Positions 1 to 10,200 of a stretch of DNA of 64,000 nucleotides are shown here, piece after piece. The stretch's first letter is position 1; each line of letters starts with the position of its first letter. Below the pieces are notes generated by a model. The model ran no database searches. It saw nothing but the letters and a program-made list of their open reading frames with translations, and was not told where the DNA came from. The stretch is from contig NZ_QOVA01000002.1 in the NCBI RefSeq assembly GCF_003332275.1, forward strand, positions 124,001 through 188,000, in the 5' to 3' direction. The position numbers were made by a program, and so were the translations under genes. The DNA is from Edaphovirga cremea. Lineage in GTDB: Bacteria > Pseudomonadota > Gammaproteobacteria > Enterobacterales > Enterobacteriaceae.

Positions 1-2
1 AG

Positions 3-1010
3 ATTGATTCAACGTCTTCGGCGTCCACCGGGCTGCTGCGCTATAAAGAAGTGCTTTCCAGCGTGCGCGATCTGCATTCAGACGAAGGGGATGTCAGCGC
101 ATTGATGTTGGCGCAACTCGCTCCACGCCTGATGCAGGGCAACGAAGATCTCAGTTCCTGGGCAGTGTTGCCGCTGTGCCGAATCAGGGAGCGGCGTCCC
201 GATGGTGTTCTGATACTGGACAGTGATTTTATTCCCGCCAGCCTGAGTATCAATGTGTCAGACCCTTTGCGCCTGTTTATGGATGAAGTCCAGGGAACAT
301 TGGCCGAGCGTGCCAGATTGCTGGCGCAACGCATTGGTTCTCCCGGCCAGCAGGGCATCGCGGATGTGGCAGAGTTTATGATGCTGCAACTGTTCAACCG
401 CGCGCAACCGCTGTTCACGCACCTGTCCTATCAAAGCGTGCTCCATCCGGAAACCTTGTATACGCACCTGATCCAAATCTGCGGCGAGTTGATGAGTTTT
501 ACCGATGAGTCGCGGCTGGCGGGTACGTTTCCGATCTATAACCACGACAAACTGACCGAGACATTTCAGCCATTGATGCTGATGATTCGTCAGGCGTTGA
601 GTACCGTACTGACACCGCGGGCCATTTCTATTCAGCTACGTGTGCAGGCGCACGGTATCCACGTTGCCACGATTAACGAGCGCGAACTGCTCACCAGTGC
701 CGACTTCGTTCTTGCCATTCGGGCGCAGATTCCGCAGGAAAAATTGCGTCGGCAGTTTGTGCAGCAAACCAAAATCACCTCCGTTGAGCGCATCCGCGAT
801 CTGGTCAGTTTGCAACTGCCCGGCGTGTCGCTGCTGGCGTTATCTGCCGCACCACGGCAGTTGCCGTATCACTCGGGTTACACCTATTTCATGCTGGATA
901 AACAGAGTCCGGGATGGAAGGACGTGCTGCAAAGCAATGCCATTGCCTTCCATGTTTCTGGCGAATTCCCTGAACTGGATATGCAGTTTTGGGCAATCAG
1001 GAGCAGTTAA
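3..1010 (+). CDS. tssK: TssK, T6SS baseplate protein (3' part, cut by window edge)
   Basis: The reading frame is open from the first bases of the window, so this is the C-terminal ~335 residues of a longer protein. TssK trimers link the T6SS baseplate to the TssJLM membrane complex. The fragment has the ImpJ/VasE-type end, including the stretch RAISIQLRVQAHGIHVATIN and the C-terminal HSGYTYFMLDK followed by a beta-rich tail. A GTG at 51 could be mistaken for a start, but the frame runs upstream without a stop. The stop at 1010 lies three bases before the tssL start, and an AGGAG for tssL sits inside the last codons, which suggests co-translation. Assignment rests on family resemblance plus context. 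Confidence 0.9.
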   Translation: MDSTSSASTGLLRYKEVLSSVRDLHSDEGDVSALMLAQLAPRLMQGNEDLSSWAVLPLCRIRERRPDGVLILDSDFIPASLSINVSDPLRLFMDEVQGTLAERARLLAQRIGSPGQQGIADVAEFMMLQLFNRAQPLFTHLSYQSVLHPETLYTHLIQICGELMSFTDESRLAGTFPIYNHDKLTETFQPLMLMIRQALSTVLTPRAISIQLRVQAHGIHVATINERELLTSADFVLAIRAQIPQEKLRRQFVQQTKITSVERIRDLVSLQLPGVSLLALSAAPRQLPYHSGYTYFMLDKQSPGWKDVLQSNAIAFHVSGEFPELDMQFWAIRSS

Positions 1011-1012
1011 CC

Positions 1013-1792
1013 ATGAGCGATATCTCTATGACCCCTGAGTTTACTGTGGCCGAGAGCGACGGGTTAAATCTGCGCCAATATCACCTGTTACTGCGCGGTG
1101 AAAGCCTCAATCCGATGATTGATGCGGCAACGCCCCTGCTGGGGATGGTGCTGCGGCTGAAATCGATGGGCAGCCAGCCGCTGCCGGAGCAACTTTATTT
1201 ACAGGTTGTGGCCGATATTCAGTCGATTGAACAGCTTTTACAGACACAGGGCTATGAGCCCGGCGCGATCGTCTCTTTCCGCTATGTGCTCTGTACTTTT
1301 ATTGATGAAGTGGCATTGGGACACGGCTGGAATAGCGAAAACGGCTGGCTGAAACAGTCATTGCTGGTGCAATTCCACAATGAAACCTGGGGTGGGGAAA
1401 AGGTTTTTATCCTGTTGGATCGCCTGATGAGCGAACCCCAGCGCTACAAAGATCTGTTGGAGTTTATCTATCTCTGTTTCTGCCTCGGCTACCGTGGACG
1501 CTACAAAATTATCGCGCAAAGCCCGGAAGAGTTTGATCGTATTTTCCGCCGTTTATACACCGTAATCCGCCAGGTACGCGGAGAACCTGAGTCTCTGGTT
1601 TTACACCACAACGCCACGAAGGAAGGTGGGCGGTATCACCTGACCAAACGCCTGGCAATACGGCATCTGCTGGTGGGTGGCGTTGCCATTCTGCTGGTGA
1701 TCTACTTCTTCTACCAGATGCGCCTCAATGTGCAGACCGGGGATATTTTGCATCAGCTAAACGGCCTATTAAGCGGAGGTAAAAAAGGATGA
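1013..1792 (+). CDS. tssL: TssL (DotU family), T6SS inner-membrane protein
   Basis: A 259-residue DotU/TssL protein of the membrane complex. It has a cytoplasmic helical domain with the typical FRYVLCTFIDEVAL motif near residue 90, and one membrane segment near the C-terminus (LLVGGVAILLVIYFFYQ). It lacks the OmpA-like peptidoglycan-binding extension of the long TssL form, so cell-wall anchoring would need another protein. The ATG at 1013 is preferred over upstream starts because AGGAG at 999-1003 is nine bases away. It overlaps tssH by four bases (ATGA). Confidence 0.93.
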   Translation: MSDISMTPEFTVAESDGLNLRQYHLLLRGESLNPMIDAATPLLGMVLRLKSMGSQPLPEQLYLQVVADIQSIEQLLQTQGYEPGAIVSFRYVLCTFIDEVALGHGWNSENGWLKQSLLVQFHNETWGGEKVFILLDRLMSEPQRYKDLLEFIYLCFCLGYRGRYKIIAQSPEEFDRIFRRLYTVIRQVRGEPESLVLHHNATKEGGRYHLTKRLAIRHLLVGGVAILLVIYFFYQMRLNVQTGDILHQLNGLLSGGKKG

Positions 1793-4395
1793 TCCCGATC
1801 GATTTATCTACCCTGGTTAATCGCCTCCATCCCATTGCCCGCCACGCATTGGAAGCGGCGGCGGCGCAATGTGTCAGCCAGCAGGAAGCCGAAATCACGG
1901 TGCCGCAGGTGTTATGGCAGATGGTGAATACGCCGCTGTGCGATGTCCGCCTGATCCTCTCGCGTGCTGAGGTGGATAGCGAAGCACTACGTGAGCTGCT
2001 CGATAATAGCCAGTCTTCCGGGCGTAGTTTTACCCAGGCGTATCCCTCTTTTTCGCCGTTGCTGGTTGAGTGGCTGAAAGACGGCTGGTTACTGGCTTCC
2101 ACCGAGCTGCGGCACGATCAACTGCGCAGCGGCGCTATGCTGCTGGCAATACTGCATTCGCCCCATCGTTACTTACCGGCGGCGGCAGTACAACTTTTGC
2201 TGAAAGTAAACCGGGCGCTGTTGCTCGATGAGTTTGCCGCCTGGACCGCAGAATCAGCCGAGAGCGCCCTGTCGGAAAAGCCGGGCACGGCAAAAGGGAG
2301 CAGGAGCGGTGAAGAGAGTTTGCTGGCGCGTTTTGCGTCGGATATGACGCAAGCGGCGCGTGAGGGCAAGCTGGACCCGGTGCTGTGCCGGGACGCGGAA
2401 ATCGACCTGATGATCGATATTCTCTGCCGTCGACGCAAAAATAACCCCATCGTGGTCGGTGACGCCGGTGTGGGAAAAAGCGCACTGATCGAAGGGTTGG
2501 CGCTGCGAATTGTGGCCGGGCTCGTACCGGAAAAGCTGCATGATACGCGTTTAATGACGCTGGACTTGGGCGCATTGCAGGCCGGGGCGGCAGTAAAAGG
2601 GGAGTTTGAAAAACGCTTCAAAAGCATCATGGCCGAGGTGATTCAGTCACCTCAGCCGGTCATTCTGTTTATCGATGAAGCACATACGGTGATTGGTGCG
2701 GGCAACCAACAGGGCGGATTGGATATTTCCAACCTGCTCAAACCCGCATTGGCGCGGGGGGAACTCAAGACCATCGCCGCCACCACCTGGAGTGAGTACA
2801 AGAAATATTTTGAGAAAGATGCGGCACTTTCCCGCCGTTTTCAGGTAGTCAAAGTTACTGAGCCGACGGCGGCAGAGGCTACCGTCATCATGCGTGGCCT
2901 GCGCGCCGTCTATGAAAAATCCCACGGTGTACTGATTGACGATGAAGCGTTACAGGCCTCGGCGAACCTGAGCGAACGCTATTTATCCGGGCGGCAACTG
3001 CCCGATAAAGCGATTGATGTGCTGGATACGGCGTGCGCCCGGGTGGCGATTAATATGACGGCCCCGCCGCGTCAACTCTCTGCCCTGACTACGCAGCGCC
3101 ACCAATTTCTTCAGGAGATCGAACTGCTTGAGCGTGAGCAACGCATCGGTCTGCCGGGAGATGAAAAGCACCTCGAACAGCTACGGCAAAACTATGCGGA
3201 TACCGATGATCAACTGACCCAACTGGAGGCCAGTTGGCAGGAGCAACGGGCGCTGGTGCAGCAGATTGTCGCATTACGCAGCACATTGCTGGCGCTGGAT
3301 AACGAACAGGCCAACGACTCTGCGACGGTTGCCCAACTCACTGCGCTGACGGACGCGCTGAATGTCTTGCAAAAAGATCACGCTCTGGTCTCGCCGCATG
3401 TCGGTAAGCACCAGATAGCTGCCGTGATTGCCGAATGGACCGGGGTGCCCTTGAACCGGTTGTCGCAAAGTGAGATGGCCGCCATCACCGAGTTGCCCGC
3501 CTGGCTGGGGAGTTCCATACGCGGTCAGGATCTGGCCATCGCCCATTTGCATAAACACCTGCTCACCGCCCGGGCCGATTTACGCCGTCCAGGACGTCCT
3601 TTGGGCGCCTTCCTGCTGGTGGGGCCGAGCGGCGTAGGGAAAACAGAAAGCGTATTGCAGATTGCCGAATCGCTGTTTGGTGGTCGCCAGTATTTAACGA
3701 CCATCAATATGTCTGAATTCCAGGAGAAGCATACCGTTTCGCGCCTGATTGGCTCCCCGCCGGGCTACGTGGGTTATGGCGAGGGCGGCGTTCTTACCGA
3801 AGCCATCCGCCAGAAGCCGTATTCCGTTGTGCTGCTGGACGAGGTCGAGAAAGCCCATCCGGATGTATTGAACCTGTTTTATCAGGCTTTCGATAAAGGT
3901 GAGCTGGCCGACGGTGAAGGGCGGATCATCGACTGCAAAAACGTGGTGTTTTTCCTGACCTCCAATCTGGGTTACCAAACCATCGTTGAATATGCGCAAC
4001 AGCCGGAACAGTTGCATGAGGTGCTGTATCCGGTACTGGCTGATTTTTTCAAACCGGCATTGCTGGCGCGCATGGAAGTGATCCCGTATCTGCCGCTGGA
4101 TAAAGACACGCTGAAGGAAATTATCACCAGCAAATTGTTGCGTCTGGAAAATCTGCTGCGTCAGCGCTTTAGCGCCCAGGTGGTCATCGAAAGTGAGGTG
4201 ACAGAAGAGATTATGCGCCGGGTAACGAGGGCAGAAAACGGGGCGCGCATGTTGGAGTCGGTGATCGATGGGGCCGTGTTACCGCCTCTGTCGTTACTGC
4301 TACTGCAAAGCATGGCGGCAGGTAAAGCTATCCGTCATATCCGTGTACATGCCCTTGAGCATGAGTTTAAAGCCGAAGTGGAAACGACAACATGA
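1789..4395 (+). CDS. tssH: TssH / ClpV, T6SS sheath-disassembly ATPase
   Basis: An 868-residue Hsp100/Clp-type AAA+ ATPase that strips and recycles the contracted TssB/TssC sheath. An N-terminal Clp-N-like domain (about residues 1-160) is followed by the first AAA+ module, with Walker [14 protein letters not shown] near residue 225 and Walker [11 protein letters not shown] coiled middle domain rich in Glu and Gln (about 420-530) separates it from the second module, with Walker [11 protein letters not shown] near residue 612 and Walker [13 protein letters not shown]. Length and order match ClpV. The start overlaps tssL and the stop overlaps the next gene, so it is mid-operon. Confidence 0.96.
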   Translation: MIPIDLSTLVNRLHPIARHALEAAAAQCVSQQEAEITVPQVLWQMVNTPLCDVRLILSRAEVDSEALRELLDNSQSSGRSFTQAYPSFSPLLVEWLKDGWLLASTELRHDQLRSGAMLLAILHSPHRYLPAAAVQLLLKVNRALLLDEFAAWTAESAESALSEKPGTAKGSRSGEESLLARFASDMTQAAREGKLDPVLCRDAEIDLMIDILCRRRKNNPIVVGDAGVGKSALIEGLALRIVAGLVPEKLHDTRLMTLDLGALQAGAAVKGEFEKRFKSIMAEVIQSPQPVILFIDEAHTVIGAGNQQGGLDISNLLKPALARGELKTIAATTWSEYKKYFEKDAALSRRFQVVKVTEPTAAEATVIMRGLRAVYEKSHGVLIDDEALQASANLSERYLSGRQLPDKAIDVLDTACARVAINMTAPPRQLSALTTQRHQFLQEIELLEREQRIGLPGDEKHLEQLRQNYADTDDQLTQLEASWQEQRALVQQIVALRSTLLALDNEQANDSATVAQLTALTDALNVLQKDHALVSPHVGKHQIAAVIAEWTGVPLNRLSQSEMAAITELPAWLGSSIRGQDLAIAHLHKHLLTARADLRRPGRPLGAFLLVGPSGVGKTESVLQIAESLFGGRQYLTTINMSEFQEKHTVSRLIGSPPGYVGYGEGGVLTEAIRQKPYSVVLLDEVEKAHPDVLNLFYQAFDKGELADGEGRIIDCKNVVFFLTSNLGYQTIVEYAQQPEQLHEVLYPVLADFFKPALLARMEVIPYLPLDKDTLKEIITSKLLRLENLLRQRFSAQVVIESEVTEEIMRRVTRAENGARMLESVIDGAVLPPLSLLLLQSMAAGKAIRHIRVHALEHEFKAEVETTT

Positions 4396-5189
4396 GGCAA
4401 AAACTAAAAAACGTTCTGGAATTACTGGAAAACAGTACTCAGGAACAATTGATCTATCACTTTTTAGCCATTAATCAGCGCCCCTTGCGTTTTGACGCTC
4501 TTCTGGTGGGTTTGCTTAACACCAGCACGGAGCAAATGGAGTGTTATGCCATTTCCGGCAGGCAGGAGATGGATATTCAGCGTCACGACCTCAGCATTCA
4601 GGATCTGAACGATCCGCTGATCCAGGTCTTGCGCAGTGGTGAAGAATCCCAATGGCAAACGCTGCACCGGGGCGTGCGTATCGAAGACGCCCGTTTCCGA
4701 AATTTTGTCTATGAGCTGTCCAGCGAGTGCGGACTGTATGCCCGGCCCGTTTTTGATTATTACGGTCATGCCAGTGGGGTGATTGCCGCCTTTACCGCGC
4801 AACCGGAGCAATGCACCAAATCGGGCAACATCTTCAGTTTGAGCAGTGAGTTATTCCAGCATCAGTTGAAAAAAATCCAGGAAATGGAGCTGTTGCGTCA
4901 GCAATTACGGCAGATCCGTGAAGTTTTCAAAAGCCAGCAGCAACGGCAGAAACAACTGGATGAACTGCTGGTTGGGCTCAGTTCCGGGGTGCCGAAACAC
5001 CCGCCGGGGATTGCTCAGGATTATAGCGAAATCAATGATCTGACGGCAGCGGTGGAGGCGTTCGAGTATGACGTTATGGTTCAGCGCTTGCGCCAGTACC
5101 GTTCAGACAGAAAGCGAACTGCCATGAGTTTAAATATCTCGCCACGGACCTTCACTTACAAACTCTCCAAATACGGGTATGAGCTATGA
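4392..5189 (+). CDS. VasH-like T6SS regulator lacking the AAA+ domain
   Basis: A 265-residue protein in the usual place of the sigma-54 activator VasH. Residues ~1-150 look like the N-terminal sensory (GAF-like) part. The middle (~160-195) is a Gln/Arg-rich helix, probably coiled coil. The last ~50 residues form a Fis-type helix-turn-helix (RTAMSLNISPRTFTYKLSKY). The central ATPase domain with Walker A and the GAFTGA loop, needed to remodel sigma-54 polymerase, is absent. No frameshift is evident: the frame is clean and overlaps both neighbours by four bases. It may bind DNA and modulate expression without activating sigma-54, or work with a second activator elsewhere. The domain reading is from the sequence; the function is inferred. 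Confidence 0.75.
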   Translation: MRQKLKNVLELLENSTQEQLIYHFLAINQRPLRFDALLVGLLNTSTEQMECYAISGRQEMDIQRHDLSIQDLNDPLIQVLRSGEESQWQTLHRGVRIEDARFRNFVYELSSECGLYARPVFDYYGHASGVIAAFTAQPEQCTKSGNIFSLSSELFQHQLKKIQEMELLRQQLRQIREVFKSQQQRQKQLDELLVGLSSGVPKHPPGIAQDYSEINDLTAAVEAFEYDVMVQRLRQYRSDRKRTAMSLNISPRTFTYKLSKYGYEL

Positions 5190-5830
5190 GGCTGTGGCTC
5201 CTCGTCTGTATCGCGTTGTCTGGCACATTGTTTGGTGCGTTGTCCAGTTCTGCTGAGGCGGACACCTTGAGCGCCGCACTTGCCTGCCGTCAGGAATCGG
5301 CACCGTTGCTGCGGCTGGATTGCTATGACCGCGCGTTGTCGGCGGATAAGCAAACCCTGTCGCCGTTGCCCACTCAGCTTGGCGTCGCCTGGCAGCGGGC
5401 GATGATGCAAGAGCAAAAACGTGATGACCATTCTACCGCTTTTATGGTGAGCAATACCGAGGGGGATAACCCTCAGGTGGTGCTGACTACCCCGGCGATT
5501 GGTATGCCGCCACCGCGACCCGTGCTGGTCTTCAGTTGCGTGGACAACATTACGCGCCTGCAAATCGCACTGACTGCCCCGTTGAAAGAAGGGGATGGCG
5601 CGGCGTTGCTGACGACGGAACGCACGCGTTTCTCGTTGGGATGGTTCGTTCGTGAACAGGGTTACCTGCTGGAAGCAAGCCGGGGACTGGCGGGGATCGA
5701 TGAGATCCAGAAGCTGTTTGGTGCACAAACGCTCACGCTCACTCTGCAAGGTTCGTCAATGCGTCTGGTGTTCAATATTTCTGATTTGGCGCAGGCGATA
5801 GAACCGCTGAAAAATGCGTGCCATTGGTAA
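5186..5830 (+). CDS. tagO: TagO / VasI, T6SS periplasmic accessory protein
   Basis: A 214-residue protein with a Sec signal peptide (RLWLLVCIALSGTLFGALSS, cleavage near SSAEA). The mature start has the VasI-type signature of two cysteines around CRQESAPLLRLDCYDRAL, and a later block PRPVLVFSCVDNITRLQIAL is typical of the VasI/TagO family. TagO has been linked to TssA/TssM-dependent assembly of the secretion apparatus. The ATG overlaps the stop of the preceding gene. The family is recognised by pattern, and the position between the regulator and tssA agrees. Confidence 0.8.
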   Translation: MRLWLLVCIALSGTLFGALSSSAEADTLSAALACRQESAPLLRLDCYDRALSADKQTLSPLPTQLGVAWQRAMMQEQKRDDHSTAFMVSNTEGDNPQVVLTTPAIGMPPPRPVLVFSCVDNITRLQIALTAPLKEGDGAALLTTERTRFSLGWFVREQGYLLEASRGLAGIDEIQKLFGAQTLTLTLQGSSMRLVFNISDLAQAIEPLKNACHW

Positions 5831-5841
5831 GGAGCTGTCTG

Positions 5842-7227
5842 ATGGGAACCCCACATACATGGATTGCCTCGCTGTTAACCGCTCTGCCAGAGGAAAAGAT
5901 CGCCGCCAGGGTCAGTGACAGTAATGCTGATTGGGAATATGTCGACGGCGAGATGGTCAAGCTGGGGGCGCTGGGGCATAACTCGCTGGATATCAATCAG
6001 GTACAACAGCGTATTTTGTTGCTGCTTGCCTCGGAGAGTAAAGATTTCCGCCTGATCGGACATTTGTTGCGAACCTTGCAACATGCCGGACGGCCGCTCG
6101 AATTGATTCTTTCCGCACAATTACTTTGTGCGTGGGTGAAGGCGTATTGGTCATCCGCATGGCCGGAAAGTGCCGTGATTAAACGGCGGCTGGCGCAGCA
6201 AATTCTGAAACGTTTTGCCAGTGCGGCGGACAGTTTTATTGAAAAAGCCGATCACGGCCAGGTGCAGGAGATGCTGGGTGAGCTGGCTCATCTGGCGCAT
6301 TTATGGCAGCAGCCCGAAGCGGATTTGGCGCGGGAAGTGGATGCGCTGTGCGCGAAGTATCGTCGTCAGCCGGAAAAAAAGGTGGAAGAAACGCCGCAGC
6401 CTGGCGTTTATGCCACAGCGTCTGGCGAGCCGGTTGCGCCCGTAGCCGCGCCCATTCCTACCGTGGATGTCGAGAGTTCGGATGAAAAATCCTGGCGACA
6501 TACGCAGCTTAAAGTGGCGGAAGTGCTCTGTGAACGTCAGCCGGAAAATCCGCTGGGCTATCGGTTACGGCGCAACGCCATTTGGAGCGGCATCACCACA
6601 TTGCCTCAGTCGCAGGAAGATGGCCGCACGCCATTGGCCGCGTTCTCGGCAGACCGAATGGCGGAGTATCTGGTGGGATTGAACAACCCGGATCTCTCGT
6701 TGTGGCGGCGTATCGAACAGAGCCTGTCATTGGCGCCTTATTGGTTTGAGGGGCACTGGCTCTCCGCAAGCGTTGCCATGCAGTTGGGTTTTCCGCGCGT
6801 GGCGGAGGCCATTCATGAAGAACTCGGCTATTTCCTGCAACGTTTACCTGCGCTGAAAACCCTGAGTTTCACCGATCGCACGCCATTCCTGACGGGCAAA
6901 ACCCGCGAATGGGCGGAGCCTGTCAGGCAAGAAAACAGCCGCGCCGCGCAGGCCAATAGCGATAAAGAGGCTATTTGGCAACGCTGGCAGCAGCAGGGGC
7001 TGGAAGCTGCGCTGGTGGAAATTGACAGGCAGCAACAGCGTCAGGATCCGCGTGGGCAATTTTACAGCCAGTTACTGAGCGCCAACCTGCTGGATGAGGC
7101 GGGATTGACCTCGCTGGCACAACAAAGCTATTCGCAGTTGGCACAAACGGCGCGAACGATCACGTTGCCGGACTGGGAACCCAGTTTGATTGCACAACTG
7201 AAAGAAAAACAATCGCCTAAAGGATAA
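5842..7227 (+). CDS. tssA: TssA (ImpA-N family, VasJ type), T6SS sheath-assembly protein
   Basis: A 461-residue TssA-type protein. The N-terminal ImpA_N domain (ISLLTALPEEKIAARVSD to roughly residue 140) is followed by a linker rich in Pro, Ala and Val (about 180-215). The VasJ-like C-terminal domain (LAPYWFEGHWLSA and following) comes after it. TssA proteins organise baseplate docking and sheath polymerisation. The ATG at 5842 was chosen because AAGGAG at 5829-5834 is seven bases upstream; an earlier in-frame start at 5818 lies inside tagO. The gene is followed after 28 bases by tssM. Confidence 0.88.
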   Translation: MGTPHTWIASLLTALPEEKIAARVSDSNADWEYVDGEMVKLGALGHNSLDINQVQQRILLLLASESKDFRLIGHLLRTLQHAGRPLELILSAQLLCAWVKAYWSSAWPESAVIKRRLAQQILKRFASAADSFIEKADHGQVQEMLGELAHLAHLWQQPEADLAREVDALCAKYRRQPEKKVEETPQPGVYATASGEPVAPVAAPIPTVDVESSDEKSWRHTQLKVAEVLCERQPENPLGYRLRRNAIWSGITTLPQSQEDGRTPLAAFSADRMAEYLVGLNNPDLSLWRRIEQSLSLAPYWFEGHWLSASVAMQLGFPRVAEAIHEELGYFLQRLPALKTLSFTDRTPFLTGKTREWAEPVRQENSRAAQANSDKEAIWQRWQQQGLEAALVEIDRQQQRQDPRGQFYSQLLSANLLDEAGLTSLAQQSYSQLAQTARTITLPDWEPSLIAQLKEKQSPKG

Positions 7228-7255
7228 CCATGGAACGGAACAGGAGTACCCATTA

Positions 7256-10200
7256 ATGAGAGTACCGGGATTTTTTCGTGTGCTGAAACCGGCCCTTCCA
7301 AGGTTTAAAGCCTCTGCACTGTTTTTATTGGTGATGGCATGGTGCGCGGCATTGATTTGGGTTTGGTGGTGGGGACCTGAATGGGTAATTGGTAAACAAA
7401 AGCCGCTGGCAACTTCGCTGAGTCGCTGGCTGGTCACCGCCATACTGGTGCTGATGGCGTTGAGCTGGATCACCGTGCGCATCATGCGCCGCTTGCAGCA
7501 GTTGGAACAATTACAGCGACAATCCCGCCAGGAGGTGAAAGATCCGGTCAATGCCGACGTTAATTTCCAACAACGTTATCTGTCGCACTGGCTACTTCAT
7601 CTGGAACGTCATCTCAATAGCCGCAGATATCTGTATCAGTTGCCGTGGTATCTGGTTATTGGCGGCAAAAACAGTGGCAAAAGCACGCTGTTGCAGGAAG
7701 GGCAGAAATTGGCCCCGCTTTACCAGCCGGAGAAAATGAAGAGCGATCAGACAGTGGGATTGCATGTGCATTGTTGGGCGGGGGAGCAGGCTGTTCTACT
7801 GGATGTCGACAGTGAACTGATTGAGCAACCCGCTTCCCCTGATGGCGATAAACCGCAGCTCTTCTCACGCCTGTGGGACGATCTGCTGCATTGGTTGGCG
7901 CAAAACCGGGCGCGCCAGCCATTGAACGGCGTAGTGGTGACGGTCGACATCAGCCAGTTTATGACCTTTAACAAAGCACAGCGTGAGGCTTATCTGGCGA
8001 TGATGCGCCAGCGCCTGCAGGATTTACGCCTGCAATTACATAGCCAGTTGCCGGTCTATGTGGTGCTGACACGGATGGATCTGTTCTATGGTTTTGACGC
8101 GATGTTCCAGACGCTGGATAAAAACCAGCGCGAGTCGGTTCTGGGCGTGACGTTTACGCTTAAAGACGATAACTGGCGTCAGGAGCTGGGCGACTTCTGG
8201 CAGCGTTGGATCCGGCAGATGAACAGCGCCTTGCCAGATATGATGATTAATGAGGTGGATAGCAGCCAGCGTGGCCCGCTTTTCAGCTTTGTGCGCCAGA
8301 TGCATGGCTTGCAGGAGTACGTCAGCCAACTGCTCGAAGGCATGCTCTTCAATGATGATCAGCACCAGTTGTTGCGCGGGGTGTATCTGACATCGGCCCT
8401 GCAACAGGGGCAGATGGACGATATGTTCGTGCAAAGTGCCGCGGCGCGTTATCACTTGGGTACCCAGGCATTTCCATCCTGGCCGGTGGCGGATAGCAGA
8501 CCCTATTTTACCCGCACCCTGTTTGGCAATGTGCTGTTTACGGAGCCGAATCTGGCCGGTGAGAACCGCGCCTGGCTGAAGAATACGCGCCACAGAATGG
8601 TTATCTTTTCTGTCGCAGGAAGTATTGTCGGCCTCGGGCTGCTGTATGGCTGGAACCACTATTACCGCGTCAATTATCGCGCGGGGGTAGAGGTTCTGGA
8701 GCAGGCGAAATCGTTCCTCAGTATTCCCACCCCCAGTGACGACGATGATTACGGCAATTTGCAGCTTCCTTTGCTTAACCCCATTCGTGAAGCGACGTTG
8801 GCCTATGGTGATTATCACCATCGCAACGCCCTGATCGCGGATATGGGGCTGTATCAGGGGGATCAGATCGGCCCGTATGTCGAAGATACCTATCTGAAAT
8901 TATTGCAACAGCGTTACCTGCCGGCACTGATGAATGGCTTGCTCAACGCGCTGAATGCGGCACCTGCCGGAAGTGAAGAGAAGCTGAACATCCTGCGGGT
9001 AATGCGCATGCTGGAAGACAAAAGCGGACGCAATAAAGCCGTGGTGGCGAAGTACATGGCCGATCGTTGGAGTCAGCGATTCAATGGACAGAACCTGCTT
9101 CAGGCGCAATTGATGGCCCACCTCGATTATGCCCTGGATCACACTGACTGGCGGGCACTGCGTGAAGCGGGAAATCAGGATGCCATTGCGCGCTTTACGC
9201 CGTATGCCAAGCCCATCCGTGCGGCACAAACCGAATTGAGCAAACTCTCTCTCTATCAGCGGGTTTATCAGAGCCTCAGGGCAAAGGCCCAGCAGGTGCT
9301 GCCTTCGGATTTGAATATGCGTGATCAAATCGGGGCAAGTTTTGACAACATTTTCGTTGCCAACGATGAACACCTGCTGAATGTGCCGCAATTCCTCACC
9401 CGCTATGGCTTGAACAACTATTTCATCAAGCAACGGGATGGGCTGGTTGAGCTGACCGCCATGGACAGTTGGGTACTGAACCTGACGCAAAATGTCCAGT
9501 ACAGCGAGGCCGATCGCAAAGAGATCCAGCGCCACCTCACCGATCAATACTTCAGTGATTACACCGTGACCTGGCGTTCCGCCATGAACAATCTGGAGAT
9601 CCAGCAGTTTGATGAAACCTCGCAGGTGATCACCGCGCTGGAACAGGTGATCGGTGGCGATCAGGTATTCAGGCGGGCCTTGCAGGCGCTGCACGATAAC
9701 ACCCGGGTTGCCATCGTGCCTGAGGGACTGTCCGATTCGCAGCGTCAGGATTTCCTCGAGTCTGCGGATTATCGCCTGATGGCGCGTATCACCCGCGACT
9801 TCGCGTTGGAAAACAATGTCCTGGCGGAGCAAAAAGAGGGAACGGGTACGCTGCAAGGCGTCTACCAGAAATTGACCGATTTGCATCGCTATCTGTTGGC
9901 TATCCAGAACTCGCCGACGCCGGGTAAATCGGCCCTCAAGGCAGTGCAAATGCGTCTGGAGCAGAACAGCAGTGATCCGATCTTTGCTGCCCAGCAAATG
10001 GCGAAAAACCTGCCGAATCCGCTCAACCGTTGGGTTGGGAAACTGGCCGATCAGGCATGGCGTGTGGTGATGCTCGAAGCTATCCAATATATGGAAGTGG
10101 AATGGCAAAGTTCGGTCTTCAAACCTTATCAGACCCATTTGGCTGGCCGCTTTCCGTTTGATCCCAACGCCCGTGAAGATGTGTCGCTCAGTGAGTTTGA

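Noticed and set aside
2135-2630. Overlapping minus-strand frames of about 150 codons in clpV
   Set aside because: Shadows of the clpV frame, without start signals or domains.
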